DNA of 64,000 bases, from the NCBI RefSeq assembly GCF_002833405.1, contig NZ_CP025123.1, positions 62,001 to 126,000 on the forward strand, read 5' to 3'. A program made the position numbers and the translations under genes. Source of the DNA: Planococcus sp. MB-3u-03 (GTDB lineage Bacteria; Bacillota; Bacilli; Bacillales_A; Planococcaceae). Below, piece by piece: positions 8,210 to 16,924 of the stretch. The number at the start of each line of letters is the position of its first letter. The stretch's first letter is position 1. The notes below the pieces were generated by a model, which was not told where the DNA came from, made no database searches, and worked only from the letters and a program-made list of their open reading frames with translations.

Positions 8210-9277
8210 ATGACTATGAGCCAAATTGGAAATAAACTAAAAGCGGGATTTTTTGCTACACCGACACGACAAGGGGAATACCTGCGGCAGCTGTTGAGCT
8301 TTACGACTGATACAGCCGTTTTAGATCCTACTTGTGGGGAAGGAAAGATTCTTCAACAACTAGCAGAAGATCGTACTGAAAGAGATTTCACAGTGAAAAC
8401 GTATGGCGTGGAGTTGGATAAGCGGAGAGCCCAAATTGCTGCAGAGCACTTAGATGTAGCGGTAGAGGCACCAATCGAATCAATGGTCATTTCCAATGAT
8501 GCTTTTGGCTTCGTTTTTCTGAACCCTCCATATGATCACACAATGGTCGGCTATGGCGATGAACAGTCCGAGCGGAAAGAATATACGGAATTGGTTCGAG
8601 GAACGCGTTATTTGGCCCCAGGCGGCGTTGTAATGTACATCATTCCATCGTATCGTTTCAGTGATAAAAAAATAGCTAGGTTTCTATCTTCGAACTTTGA
8701 AGAATCCCATTTGACGCGATTTACGGACCAAGATTATCCGGATTTTCGCCAATGTATCTTCATTGGCCGCAAAAAGAAAGAAACACGAAAGGCCATCAAC
8801 AAAGAAATGTTCGAGCATCTTACCGCTTGCTCGAGCGAAGACTTTGTAATGGACCAGGTAACGACAGTTGAGCAACTTGCCGCAAAGATTGAACCGCTGC
8901 AAGTTCCAGCTGCTAAGCCGGTAGTGGCAACCTTTTATTCGAGAATTGAAAAGAAAAGTGAATTCATTTCAATGATCAAAGGCAATAAAGGGTTTGCTGC
9001 TTTCCAGGAAAGAACCAAGCCAAAAAAACTAACCATTGGCGGTGAACCGATTATCAATATCGCTCAAGGACAGATGGCCCTGTTGCTTGCGTCTGGAGCG
9101 GTTAATGGTCTAATTGGCACTGGCGATGATCTTCACGCTGTACAGGGCATGGAGAAGGTTTCTAAAGTGATTACCGAGGAATCGACTGAACATACGAATA
9201 TTACCAAGTCGAGGACTAAACGGGAGGTATCAGTTAAAATCATAACGCCACAAGGCGTAGTGAAAAAACTGGTCTAA
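8210..9277 (+). CDS. DUF6094-like N6-adenine methyltransferase-fold protein
   Basis: ATG 8210 is chosen because AAGAGAGGA precedes it; the upstream ATG 8162 has no ribosome site. The protein has SAM-binding motif I as DPTCGEGK (about residues 38-45), an acidic VELDKRRA at the end of beta 2, and the catalytic NPPY (about residue 104) of N6-adenine methyltransferases. The overall pattern resembles DUF6094 proteins of plasmids and phages. No restriction endonuclease is adjacent, so it may be an orphan DNA methylase protecting the element. Target unknown. Confidence 0.75.
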   Translation: MTMSQIGNKLKAGFFATPTRQGEYLRQLLSFTTDTAVLDPTCGEGKILQQLAEDRTERDFTVKTYGVELDKRRAQIAAEHLDVAVEAPIESMVISNDAFGFVFLNPPYDHTMVGYGDEQSERKEYTELVRGTRYLAPGGVVMYIIPSYRFSDKKIARFLSSNFEESHLTRFTDQDYPDFRQCIFIGRKKKETRKAINKEMFEHLTACSSEDFVMDQVTTVEQLAAKIEPLQVPAAKPVVATFYSRIEKKSEFISMIKGNKGFAAFQERTKPKKLTIGGEPIINIAQGQMALLLASGAVNGLIGTGDDLHAVQGMEKVSKVITEESTEHTNITKSRTKREVSVKIITPQGVVKKLV

Positions 9278-9302
9278 TGAGTCAACTATCAATAATTATA
9301 GA

Positions 9303-9336
9303 AGAGCGGCGTCTACGTTGCTCTTTTATTTTAGCT
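9303..9336 (+). terminator. Intrinsic terminator
   Basis: AGAGCGGCG pairs with CGTTGCTCT over a 4-nt loop (G-U tolerant), followed by TTTATTTT. Confidence 0.75.
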
Positions 9337-9403
9337 TTGTTGGACAACCCAAATAATTTATGGCTCAATTAGTGATGAGAAGAAAGTCGAGGTGGCCTTA
9401 AAA

Positions 9404-10033
9404 ATGGAAATAAGAGAAAAAACAAAAAAAATCCTCCAGAGAACGCAATGGTATCATGGAACAACAAAAGATGGATTCAAAAAAATAATGAGCCAAGGTG
9501 TTAAATTTGATGTTGGATTGGGAAGTGAATTAGACTTTGGTCCAGGCTTTTACTTAGCGCCCGAACATCAAATGGCCGAAAACTTCATTACCAACCAGAT
9601 CAATGTCTTGAAAAAAGAGGGGACGGAAGAGTTCTTATCTTCTGATCAGTTAGAACCGGTGATAATCGAATTCGGCTTTACACCCTATCACTATTGGGAA
9701 AATGGAGAGTTAAAGGTTCTCGATAAATTCGATCGTGAATTCGCTTCTTTTGTTACAGAAAACCGAATACGCGCCTTGGAGGGATTAGTTCACGATTATC
9801 CTTTAGTGTACGGCGTTATGAGCGACACCATACCGACTTTACTAGTTTCACAATTTAGGGATGGGGAATTAAGTAAAGAAGAGGTTATAACTGAAATCCA
9901 AAAAACTCGTAATAGCAAAAGACAAGTATCTATTCATAGGCAAGAAATTTGTGATATACTTACAATGACAAACGCCTATGAAGTAGACGGAGGAAAGGAG
10001 TTAGATATTAATGATTACCGCAACGATAAATGA
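9404..10033 (+). CDS. DUF3990-like ADP-ribosyltransferase-fold protein
   Basis: ATG 9404 has AGGTGG 8 bases upstream, preferred over GTG 9392, which sits in that site. WYHGTT (about residues 16-21) and the later FGPGFYLAP (about 45-53) are typical of ART-superfamily folds, including DUF3990. The HGT begins the NAD-binding core and GFYL the second strand. The length of 209 aa is in the family range. It overlaps the next small gene by 23 bases. Related gene pairs are suspected toxin-antitoxin modules, and that role is inferred here. Confidence 0.65.
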   Translation: MEIREKTKKILQRTQWYHGTTKDGFKKIMSQGVKFDVGLGSELDFGPGFYLAPEHQMAENFITNQINVLKKEGTEEFLSSDQLEPVIIEFGFTPYHYWENGELKVLDKFDREFASFVTENRIRALEGLVHDYPLVYGVMSDTIPTLLVSQFRDGELSKEEVITEIQKTRNSKRQVSIHRQEICDILTMTNAYEVDGGKELDINDYRNDK

Positions 10034-10226
10034 CCGCGAGCGCTTAGCGAAAGATTTGGAAGATTCCCTGGTGTATTTTGCACATCGACAAAAGAAGTCT
10101 CTTACAAGAGAAGAAGCAGCTAAAATTTCTCAGCGGGTAATGGCTAATGTTGATATCGAAAACTCTGCCTTTGCACACAAAGGGCCTTCATGGCTTGCAA
10201 GAGAAATTGTAAGTAACCTTAAATAA
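10011..10226 (+). CDS. Small helical partner protein (71 aa)
   Basis: ATG 10011 lies inside the ART-like gene and has AAAGGAG 8 bases upstream. The product looks fully alpha-helical. Its position mirrors that of small DUF3791-type partners next to DUF3990 genes, but I cannot assign it to that family by sequence. A terminator follows, so the pair is a two-gene unit. Confidence 0.65.
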   Translation: MITATINDRERLAKDLEDSLVYFAHRQKKSLTREEAAKISQRVMANVDIENSAFAHKGPSWLAREIVSNLK

Positions 10227-10232
10227 TCAATA

Positions 10233-10268
10233 AAAAAGCGGGCAGATTTATGCCTGCTTTTTTTTGTG
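10233..10268 (+). terminator. Intrinsic terminator
   Basis: AAAAAAGCGGGCA pairs with TGCCTGCTTTTTT over a 6-7-nt loop, A-tract and T-tract included. Confidence 0.9.
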
Positions 10269-10305
10269 GATTAAAGTATTTCAATGAAATAATGGAGGGA
10301 CAGGT

Positions 10306-10755
10306 ATGTTATCTGAAGAAAATGCAATGCTTTTAGAAAAGATGGAGAAATACCAAGAGAATAATAGATACCGTGATAAGTTTTATAAAGGTTTCAATTT
10401 CAATAAAATACCTGAGACATTGGAAAGTATCTATATTTTATATGATAAAGAAGACATAGTTTTATATGTGGGTGAGTCTGCTAGGACGAATGGTCGTTTG
10501 AAGGCTCATTTGAATCAACATAATAACTGGGATAATGTTGTAATAACCAAGATAAAGGTAATTCCTTTCACTAAAAAGACCTTGAAAAAAGAAAGATGTA
10601 TGGTAGAAAAAATGTTTATAAATCTGTTGAACCCTGTAGGAAATGAAATTAATCGAAATAGAAACACAAGGGATGATGAAGTTATTGAGCTGAAAAGGCT
10701 AAACAATCCTTACGAAGTTAACAACCTTGAAAAAGATGAACTCGAATTATATTAG
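10306..10755 (+). CDS. GIY-YIG nuclease-fold protein (149 aa)
   Basis: The core IYILYD (from about residue 43), followed by VLYVGES, R-L-x-H-L and later a Glu in KKERCMVEKMFI, fits the GIY-YIG domain (two short beta strands with Tyr, then Arg and Glu of the active site). The ATG has AATGGAGGG upstream. No DNA-binding domain is fused, so this is not a classical homing endonuclease. It may be a small repair or interference nuclease. It sits alone between a terminator and leader L3. Confidence 0.7.
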   Translation: MLSEENAMLLEKMEKYQENNRYRDKFYKGFNFNKIPETLESIYILYDKEDIVLYVGESARTNGRLKAHLNQHNNWDNVVITKIKVIPFTKKTLKKERCMVEKMFINLLNPVGNEINRNRNTRDDEVIELKRLNNPYEVNNLEKDELELY

Positions 10756-10796
10756 TTCATGAAGAAGCGTCACAGAGAGTGTGTAATTTTGTAAGA

Positions 10797-10824
10797 TTGT
10801 TTTCTTCAACAGCTTTGATATAAT
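10797..10824 (+). promoter_or_regulatory. Promoter of leader L3
   Basis: TTGTTT (10797-10802) and TATAAT (10819-10824) are 16 bases apart, upstream of the leader hairpins. Confidence 0.75.
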
Positions 10825-10855
10825 AAACTCATACATTTTCTTTTGATTTATTTTT

Positions 10856-10959
10856 GCAAACCTTTTAGGTTTCGCAGGTGACGACTTTATTTAAGCCTCT
10901 GGGCTGATTTGATTCATAGCTTTTTAGCTGTGTTGACCAATCACCCCAGGGGCTTTTTT
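10856..10959 (+). ncRNA. Structured leader RNA L3 with intrinsic terminator
   Basis: GC-AAACC (10856-10862) pairs with GGTTT-GC (10868-10875), with a bulged C at 10873. The linker is AGGTGACGAC. The terminator hairpin has outer stem GCCTCTGGG with CCCAGGGGC, inner CATAGC with GCTGTG, conserved CTGATTTGA and TTGACCAATCA, and T6. The 5' stem sequence is quite different from L1/L2/L5, yet its pairing and bulge are preserved. Confidence 0.8.
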
Positions 10960-11010
10960 GCGTTTCTGCAGACTTTTTAGGTGCCGCATTCGTAGATCGG
11001 AGGAAAGTAT

Positions 11011-11263
11011 ATTGAATAATTCTATTAGAAGGAGAGATGAAGTTATGAATGAAGGAAACTACTCAGTGTATTATCGTGCGAGAACCAATGATTATATTAT
11101 TGTCGCCTTTGATGATGAAAAGGACGGAAAAAGAAACTAGACCTACTTGTTAAAGGTTATTCGACTTTGACGAAAACTTCTTCTTATGAAGATGCCGAAA
11201 ATTTCATCATGGAATATCTCTATCAAAAGATGACGACTTTCAGCATTCAAAGAGGCTATTAAG
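11011..11263 (+). pseudogene. Frame-broken paralogue of the XF1762 protein N-terminal domain
   Basis: A TTG start at 11011 after GGAGGAAAG (or ATG 11044) opens an ORF that stops at 11140. The neighbouring frame continues it (KKLDLLVKGY ... SYEDAENFIMEYLYQ) to a stop at 11263. The switch lies at an A-run near 11131 that is one A short. The joined product resembles residues 1-65 of the next gene (YSVYYRARTNDYIIV against YWVFYKESTNHYIVL). It is either a pseudogene or a sequence error. Confidence 0.6.
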
Positions 11264-11291
11264 TAGTTACAGAGAGACAGGAGAGAAAAAT

Positions 11292-11936
11292 ATGGTTGAG
11301 AAAACAAGCGAATGGTATTGGGTTTTCTATAAAGAATCCACAAATCACTATATCGTATTAGCCGATCAAGACATTGACCACGATAATCGTTGGATTTTAC
11401 ACCGTGACGATTATGAAGTCCTTACAGATTGTTGCCGCTCCCGAGAACAAGCGGAGAGGTATGGTAAAGAATACGGTTATCAGAGACTAAAGTACAAAAC
11501 CCCGCCTATTTCATTGAGAGAGGCATGCGAATTTGTAAATACTCATCATCGGCACCACATTTCCCCGCAAGGTCATAAATTTTCTATCGCTTTATACGAT
11601 GGAGATATTGTGATTGGCGTAATCATTGCGGGTAGGCCGGTTTCGCGTATGCAAGATAATGGTCTGACTCTTGAAGTCACTCGTTGCTGTGTCAAAGAAG
11701 TCTACAAAAACGGAATCACTAAGCTCTATGCAGCCGTTTACCGAGTAGCACAGGCAATGGGTTATGAAAGAATCATTACCTACACCTTAGAAAACGAATC
11801 GGGAACGTCGATGAAGGCAGCGAACTTTAAACGCAAACATATCAGTAAAGGCGGTTCCTGGAATTCTCCAAGCCGTCAGAGAGAAAATAAGCATCCGCTT
11901 GAAGCGAAGTATCTGTGGGAATTACAGATCAGCTAA
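11292..11936 (+). CDS. XF1762-family GNAT-like protein (214 aa)
   Basis: After an N-terminal domain of about 65 residues comes the characteristic core: ISLREACEFVNTHHRHH, PQGHKFSI, then GVIIAGRPVSR, LEVTRCC, LYAAVYRVAQAMGYERIITYT and a Gly/Ser turn. This is the XF1762 family, related to acyltransferase (GNAT) folds and found on phages and mobile elements. Substrate unknown; a Mom-like modification of DNA bases is one possibility. Its N-terminal domain is duplicated in the broken gene just upstream, and a DNA methyltransferase operon follows. Confidence 0.8.
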   Translation: MVEKTSEWYWVFYKESTNHYIVLADQDIDHDNRWILHRDDYEVLTDCCRSREQAERYGKEYGYQRLKYKTPPISLREACEFVNTHHRHHISPQGHKFSIALYDGDIVIGVIIAGRPVSRMQDNGLTLEVTRCCVKEVYKNGITKLYAAVYRVAQAMGYERIITYTLENESGTSMKAANFKRKHISKGGSWNSPSRQRENKHPLEAKYLWELQIS

Positions 11937-11979
11937 AAGTGAGGTGCTTTTTTTATTAAATCTAAAGGAGAGATTAGCT

Positions 11980-12444
11980 ATGTATTCACTATTTGAATTT
12001 CTAGATGCAATTGAGGGAGAAAAAGTTAAAAAAGAACAACCTAAGAATGTCATTTTCCAAGAACATTCAAAAACGACATTCCACCCGGACCTTGCTGATT
12101 GGCAGGCGGTCGAGTATATGCCTGGATTGCAGCAATGCGAAGTGATCGGATTGATACCAGCGGACTTGTTGTCACCAACGGAAGGGAAGTATTCAAGCCT
12201 TACTCCGGAGAAGCGACAGGAGCGGGTAGAAATATGGTCAACTTACGTTCGGGCCATTAGCAATGCCATTCCAAAGAGAGACATTAAGACACATTGGATA
12301 AATGCATGTGGGCGACTAAGTGAAGCTCGTATAAGCCAAACTCCAATCCGGTTAAAGATTTCCGATTGTATGAACGAACGGTTTGTTGAAATGGAAGTCA
12401 TCGAATACCTGTCTTCAGAGAAGAGAGGTGATTCCAATGATTAA
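11980..12444 (+). CDS. Hypothetical protein (154 aa) upstream of C5 methylase
   Basis: ATG 11980 has AAAGGAGAG upstream. Not recognised: an alpha/beta protein with an internal region (about residues 70-120) that looks helical and basic. It overlaps the cytosine methyltransferase by 8 bases, so the two are probably coupled and may act together. Confidence 0.65.
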   Translation: MYSLFEFLDAIEGEKVKKEQPKNVIFQEHSKTTFHPDLADWQAVEYMPGLQQCEVIGLIPADLLSPTEGKYSSLTPEKRQERVEIWSTYVRAISNAIPKRDIKTHWINACGRLSEARISQTPIRLKISDCMNERFVEMEVIEYLSSEKRGDSND

Positions 12445-13429
12445 AATTCTCGAACTGTTCGGTGGCATTGGCGCTCCAAGAAAAGCATTAATCAATATGG
12501 GGATCGACCATAAGGCAATTGATTACGTGGAAATAGATGAAAAGGCAGTACGAGCTTACAACGCATTGTATGACCCGCGATATAAGCCGCAGACTGTGGT
12601 GAATTACAATCTAATGCCAGATGTACTGATTCACGGATCTCCGTGTCAGGACTTCAGCAGAGCAGGAATACGACTAGGCGGAAATGGGGAAGACAAAACG
12701 CGTTCTTCGCTAATGTGGGAGACATTGAAAATTATCGAGAATATGGGGAATTGGAAGCCGCGCTATGTGATTTGGGAAAACGTGAAGGGTGTATTAGATA
12801 AAGACATGATTCACTCCTTCAATAAGTACCTCATACGTATGAGAGAGCTCGGCTATACGAATAGCTTTGAAGTCTTAAATGCGATGGACTTTGGGATTCC
12901 TCAAAAAAGAGAACGTGTATTTACTATTTCGATACTCGGCAGCGGTTGTTTTGATTTCTCCAAATTGAAAAAGAAACCCGCTCCGGATATTAAGAACTTC
13001 CTGGAATCTAAAGTAATAGGCGATCAGTATAAAATTTCTGTCCCGTCTATGATGAACAGAATCCGTGAGTTTGCTACAGAGGATATGAATTATCGATTCC
13101 TCGATGTAATTGATACGCATTGTTGGACCATTAGCACAAGACAAGATCGTTGCCCAAACGCCGGCATCATTAAAAACGATGATGGTCCGTACCGCTATTT
13201 AACGGAGCGGGAATGCTGGCGTCTGATGGGCTTTGGTGATGATGATTTCGACAATGTGTTGAAAGAGTATCCAATGAAGCCAGGGAAGCGAAATGCAACT
13301 TTATATAAACTAGCCGGCAACAGCATCGTCGTGAACGTTTTAGAGGCCATATTTGACGTTCTGTTAAACGAGCAGCATAAGGAACCGTTCTTTGCCTTTG
13401 AGCCGCATGAGCAGTTGCAATTGGTGTAA
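12437..13429 (+). CDS. DNA (cytosine-5) methyltransferase
   Basis: This 330-aa protein has the C5-MTase motifs in order: I (MIKILELFGGIGAPRKAL), IV with catalytic Cys (GSPCQDFS, about residues 66-73), VI (ENVKG, about 114), VIII (QKRERVF) and the C-terminal motif X (LAGNSIVVNV). It transfers a methyl group to cytosine in a sequence set by its variable region between VIII and IX, which is short here. No cognate endonuclease is adjacent, so it is probably an orphan methylase that shields the element from host restriction. Confidence 0.92.
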   Translation: MIKILELFGGIGAPRKALINMGIDHKAIDYVEIDEKAVRAYNALYDPRYKPQTVVNYNLMPDVLIHGSPCQDFSRAGIRLGGNGEDKTRSSLMWETLKIIENMGNWKPRYVIWENVKGVLDKDMIHSFNKYLIRMRELGYTNSFEVLNAMDFGIPQKRERVFTISILGSGCFDFSKLKKKPAPDIKNFLESKVIGDQYKISVPSMMNRIREFATEDMNYRFLDVIDTHCWTISTRQDRCPNAGIIKNDDGPYRYLTERECWRLMGFGDDDFDNVLKEYPMKPGKRNATLYKLAGNSIVVNVLEAIFDVLLNEQHKEPFFAFEPHEQLQLV

Positions 13430-13461
13430 TAGGGAGATATTAAAACGATTGGGGAGAAAAG

Positions 13462-13791
13462 ATGATGAAAAATGAAGAGTTAATTCGAGAGTATCGTGAA
13501 ACCAGTAAATTGATGAAAGAGTTAGCTGCTAGTGGAAACCTGGAAGAGAGAAATCTATATGTCCCTCGAATGACTGAGCTCTCTAACCAAATAGATTGGG
13601 GATATAGAAAAGGAGATTTAGTAGAACGAAAAACCGGTCGAGGTTGGGAGGAAGATGTCATTCAGGAAGTAAGAGGATCGGAAATTCATTTCCGGACTAT
13701 GATTCTTCCACCAGCAATGATTCGAAGACCTATAAAAAATCAGAAAACGATTATCGAGATGACATTCGAACAAATTAGTCTATTTTCATAA
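13462..13791 (+). CDS. Small protein with C-terminal clamp-binding-like motif (109 aa)
   Basis: It starts at ATG 13462 (GGGGAGAAAAG upstream); an adjacent ATG at 13465 is equally possible. The N-terminus is helical and charged, the middle carries KGDLVERKTGRGWEED, and the protein ends in EQISLFS. QISLF matches the QL[SD]LF consensus by which bacterial proteins bind the beta sliding clamp. It is last in the methyltransferase operon. Confidence 0.65.
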   Translation: MMKNEELIREYRETSKLMKELAASGNLEERNLYVPRMTELSNQIDWGYRKGDLVERKTGRGWEEDVIQEVRGSEIHFRTMILPPAMIRRPIKNQKTIIEMTFEQISLFS

Positions 13792-13795
13792 ACTT

Positions 13796-13833
13796 TAAAA
13801 AAGGGTTTGCTTTTTAGCAAAGCCTTTTTTTAA
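13796..13833 (+). terminator. Intrinsic terminator
   Basis: AAAAAAGGGTTTGCT pairs with AGCAAAGCCTTTTTT over a T-rich loop. Confidence 0.9.
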
Positions 13834-14032
13834 TGCACAAAGGTCGTATTGAGACTAATAGACATTTAACTATAAATAATAAGTAAATGTATAGGGGGAT
13901 ATAGACCCAATAGACCTTTTCTTTGGGACATTTTTTGATATATCTTGTAGACAGAGTAAATAAATAGTATTTAAATTGATAAATGCCCAATTATTTGAAA
14001 TTTCGTGATATTATCGAAATGGGGGTCTTAGT

Positions 14033-15290
14033 GTGAAAGATGGAGCATTACTAAAATATCATCGAAAAAGGGGCTAAATCAAGAGCAGGTCCTTTGAGGG
14101 CATCGTTTCGACTTCCTATTATTCAAAAATTGAAAATGATCTAGTCGAACCTGCACCAGAAACATATAATCTCTTGTTCGAAAAGTTAGGTTAGAAAGAA
14201 CCAATGCAGAGATAGAAAATCGAAAGTTTATAAAATTATTAATGGATTGGGAAAAGCCATTACTATTTAATAATCTCGAAGAGGCAACTTTGATAAAAGA
14301 AAAGCTCGAAAATTTACTTATTAAAGTCATAGAAGTAGACCTCCTATTAGAATATCAAGTTAAATTAGTACGATTTTGTATTATTGCCAAGCAGTTGTCA
14401 GACATAAAAAACTCATTATAGTTTTAGCTGAATTAACTGAAAATTTAATTTGAGAACTTTTTTCTATTACAAGCATTTGGGGAACTTTTCTATGCTACGG
14501 GAGACTACACAGAGCAGATGAACACCTAGCAATTTCTGTATCGTTGTATAATTCCAATCATTTTCCAATTAGAGAAGGCCGATACCCATTACTTATATAG
14601 CTTAGTGTTGTCTAATCTCAGAAATGATTATAATAACTTAAGCTTTGCAGAATCTTCTTTGGCGGTTTTAGAGATCATTACCGATTGGAAAGCTGTGCTC
14701 AAAGCACACATTCAAATTGGTATTGGAAATAGTCGGCTCTTAAATACCGATGTCGCCTTAAAAGCATTACAATCTTGCTAAGAACCTTTCTTAAAGAAAG
14801 GCAAGATTATAAGATACTCGGAATTATTGAACACAACATCGCTAGTTTACTCCATCGGCGAGAAATAGGAGCTGCCATTAAACATTGAAAATTAGTCTTG
14901 ACTATAAGAAAAAGTTCTATGACTCAAGTTACTTTACTACACTGATTCTTCTTATAACCTACAATTATGAACAAAATGAAATATCAGCATGCAAAAGTGG
15001 ATTGAGGAGGTATCATTTTATTGAACAAAGTTGAAGCATCAAAATACAAGAGTTAGAAATTGAATTTTATAGACAGTTTATATTAGATAACGATTCTGAC
15101 TGGGAACTTTTTGCACTAAAACATTTTTGTTTTCTAAAGAAAATAAAAATGGAATCACCTAACCACTTACTCTAAAATCATTGGTAATTATTTTAATAAG
15201 AAGATGCTGTACAAAAATCTGCTTTATATTTTCAAGAAGCGATAATAGGTCATGAAAATATTCATGTTCGATAAAAAAGTAGCGAAAGAA
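14033..15290 (+). pseudogene. Degraded RNPP/XRE-type regulator with helical repeats
   Basis: From GTG 14033 the pieces read KDGALLKYHRK, NQEQV, then GIVSTSYYSKIENDLVEPAPE, a classic XRE helix-turn-helix. A long stretch of helical pieces in shifting frames follows (for example NLEEATLIKEKLENLL and LLEYQVKLVRFCIIAKQL), like the TPR part of PlcR/NprR/Rgg regulators. Many frame changes and stops break it. These regulators normally bind a short imported peptide, and a candidate peptide gene lies directly downstream. Confidence 0.6.
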
Positions 15291-15299
15291 GGGAATATT

Positions 15300-15441
15300 A
15301 TGAAAAATTCTTGTTCTACTATTAATGACTTTTTATATCAGCAGTTCTATGTCTACAGGTGCAGATTCACAAGCACAGCATGGTGCCCCACATGATGTTG
15401 GTGTTCCTTTATTAGATGAAGAAAATCCACCAGCAAACTAA
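15300..15441 (+). pseudogene. Exported signalling-peptide gene, frame-shifted at the start
   Basis: Just after the ATG at 15300 the frame shifts by one base in an A-run. The continuing frame reads KILVLLLMTFYISSSMS, then GADSQAQHGAPHDVGVP and LLDEENPPAN before TAA at 15439-15441. It would be about 46 aa with a hydrophobic export signal and a short polar tail. Size, export signal and position after an RNPP-type regulator match pre-peptides such as PapR or NprX. The mature peptide cannot be predicted safely. Confidence 0.5.
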
Positions 15442-15619
15442 GAGGTCCATAAAATGGAAAAATCAGTGAAATAATGAAACTATGGGACTTCTGAAAAGGG
15501 GGTCTTTTTAGTATAAAATAAAGCTCCTTAGATGTCAGACTTGCACAAGTCCCCAAAATAAGGCTATTAAGGTGCTAATATTTAACTTTAATTTCACAAT
15601 ACAAGGATTCAGAATATTA

Positions 15620-15638
15620 TGTACAATTGGAGTGTACA
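15620..15638. promoter_or_regulatory. TGTACA inverted repeat upstream of exported proteins
   Basis: TGTACA at 15620-15625 and 15633-15638 flank 7 bases, 17 bases before the start of the next gene. It is a plausible operator, perhaps for the adjacent RNPP regulator. Confidence 0.3.
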
Positions 15639-15657
15639 AAAATAAGGAGGTTTATTG

Positions 15658-16014
15658 ATGAAAAGTTTTATCTATATTCACGTTTGCTTTGGTTTTCGGG
15701 TTCATTTTCCAATTATGACAAGTGCGGCTAGCCAAAGCGAACCCGTAACCAAGAATTCTACAAACGACTTGGTAGTTTTGGATGACAGTTACATTTCAAA
15801 GTTGACGAAGAGACAGGTATTTACTTCCCGAAAAATAATCTCTACCAATAAAGATGCTAATGGACGGAAGTACAAAACAAAACCTATTGATGATTTTGAA
15901 ATGACAGATACAGAAATTATCGTTGATGGAGATGTTATCGCAACATTCCTCAGCACTTCAAAAGGTTCTTCAAAGGAATCGATGTTTACTACTCAAGATG
16001 TGTGGAAGCTATAA
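15658..16014 (+). pseudogene. Exported protein, signal-peptide frame broken
   Basis: ATG 15658 follows AAGGAGG. In frame the N-terminus is a poor signal, but an alternative frame in the same bases reads VLSIFTFALVFGFIFQL, a good signal peptide. That implies an indel in the A-run after the ATG and another before MTSAASQS. The remaining 90 residues are polar with beta-like segments. Family unknown. It may be an error-carrying sequence rather than a dead gene. Confidence 0.5.
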
Positions 16015-16040
16015 CACAATTACTACGATAAGTAGATCTA

Positions 16041-16340
16041 TTGTGGAATATAATAAATTTATTATGTATCATCCTGACTTTTCAACTTGGAGAAGTTAGC
16101 GGATACTACTTCTCAAATGGTTCAGTTTCGGTTTCGGTTTCAGTAGGCGGTACTTACGGTAATATTGGTTTATCGTATTCTCCGGCAGGTAGCGGATACT
16201 ACGTTAACACTAAAAATTCCTATACTCCATCACGTCCATACATTCAAGCTGATATTCAAAAGCACTATTATAAAGTCACAACGAAGTCATGTACAGGCCG
16301 TGTTATCGATACTAACTATAGAACAAAGTATTATGGGTAA
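16041..16340 (+). CDS. Small exported beta-rich protein
   Basis: The ORF starts at a TTG with no clear ribosome site, and the start may be affected by a frame break. Hydrophobic LCIILTFQLGEVSG is followed by a Ser/Val/Gly/Tyr-rich region with alternating SVSVSVGG, then a C-terminal part with many Tyr and Lys and one Cys. It looks exported. I cannot name a family; a bacteriocin-like or surface protein is possible. Confidence 0.45.
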   Translation: MWNIINLLCIILTFQLGEVSGYYFSNGSVSVSVSVGGTYGNIGLSYSPAGSGYYVNTKNSYTPSRPYIQADIQKHYYKVTTKSCTGRVIDTNYRTKYYG

Positions 16341-16498
16341 ATGATGAAATCAAAATCTCATATAGATAAATAAGATAAGAATGCAGGGGTGTAAAACTCC
16401 TTGCATTTTGTTTCTTTATAAAGTAAATTTCAGGTAAGTTAACTTTTCTTAATTTTACAATAAAAGAAATTTTAACAAATTGAAGGAGGATTTGTGTT

Positions 16499-16906
16499 AT
16501 GCGACCATTACATGTTCTTGCACTTCTTTTAGTCTCTATTATTTTGCAGGATGTAGCAGTCAAAGAAGTAATCCGGGTTGGAGAGCCGACAGTTGAAGAT
16601 ACCGATAACGAACAAGAGGTAGTAATTAAAGGTCACGAGATTACAAATGAAATTACTGATGAAAGTAATATCGAAGAAGTTAAGAAAGTTGTTGACCAAA
16701 TAGATAGTATAGAGCGTCCAGATCGTACGTTGTCTGAACCGCCAGAAACTTTTTTTGAACTTTATGAATCTGACAATTCAGTATCTGTCTTCCAGTATTA
16801 TTTGTGGATGCAACCAGATGGTGGGGCTATCTTGATGGATAGTAGCGAAAATTTTTTTGAAGCGGATGAAGAAAATACCGCGACTTTAAAAGAGGCATTA
16901 GAATAA
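16499..16906 (+). CDS. Possible lipoprotein (135 aa), start region suspect
   Basis: ATG 16499 has a strong AAGGAGGA. The N-terminus is hydrophobic (LHVLALLLVSIIL). A lipobox-like AGCSSQ is encoded at the right place but in another frame, which suggests compensating indels. The C-terminal half, with YYLWMQPDGGAILMD and a long acidic linker, resembles small YhfM-like lipoprotein domains. It lies third in a run of exported proteins. Confidence 0.55.
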   Translation: MRPLHVLALLLVSIILQDVAVKEVIRVGEPTVEDTDNEQEVVIKGHEITNEITDESNIEEVKKVVDQIDSIERPDRTLSEPPETFFELYESDNSVSVFQYYLWMQPDGGAILMDSSENFFEADEENTATLKEALE

Positions 16907-16924
16907 GTGAACCTTAAAAGCACA

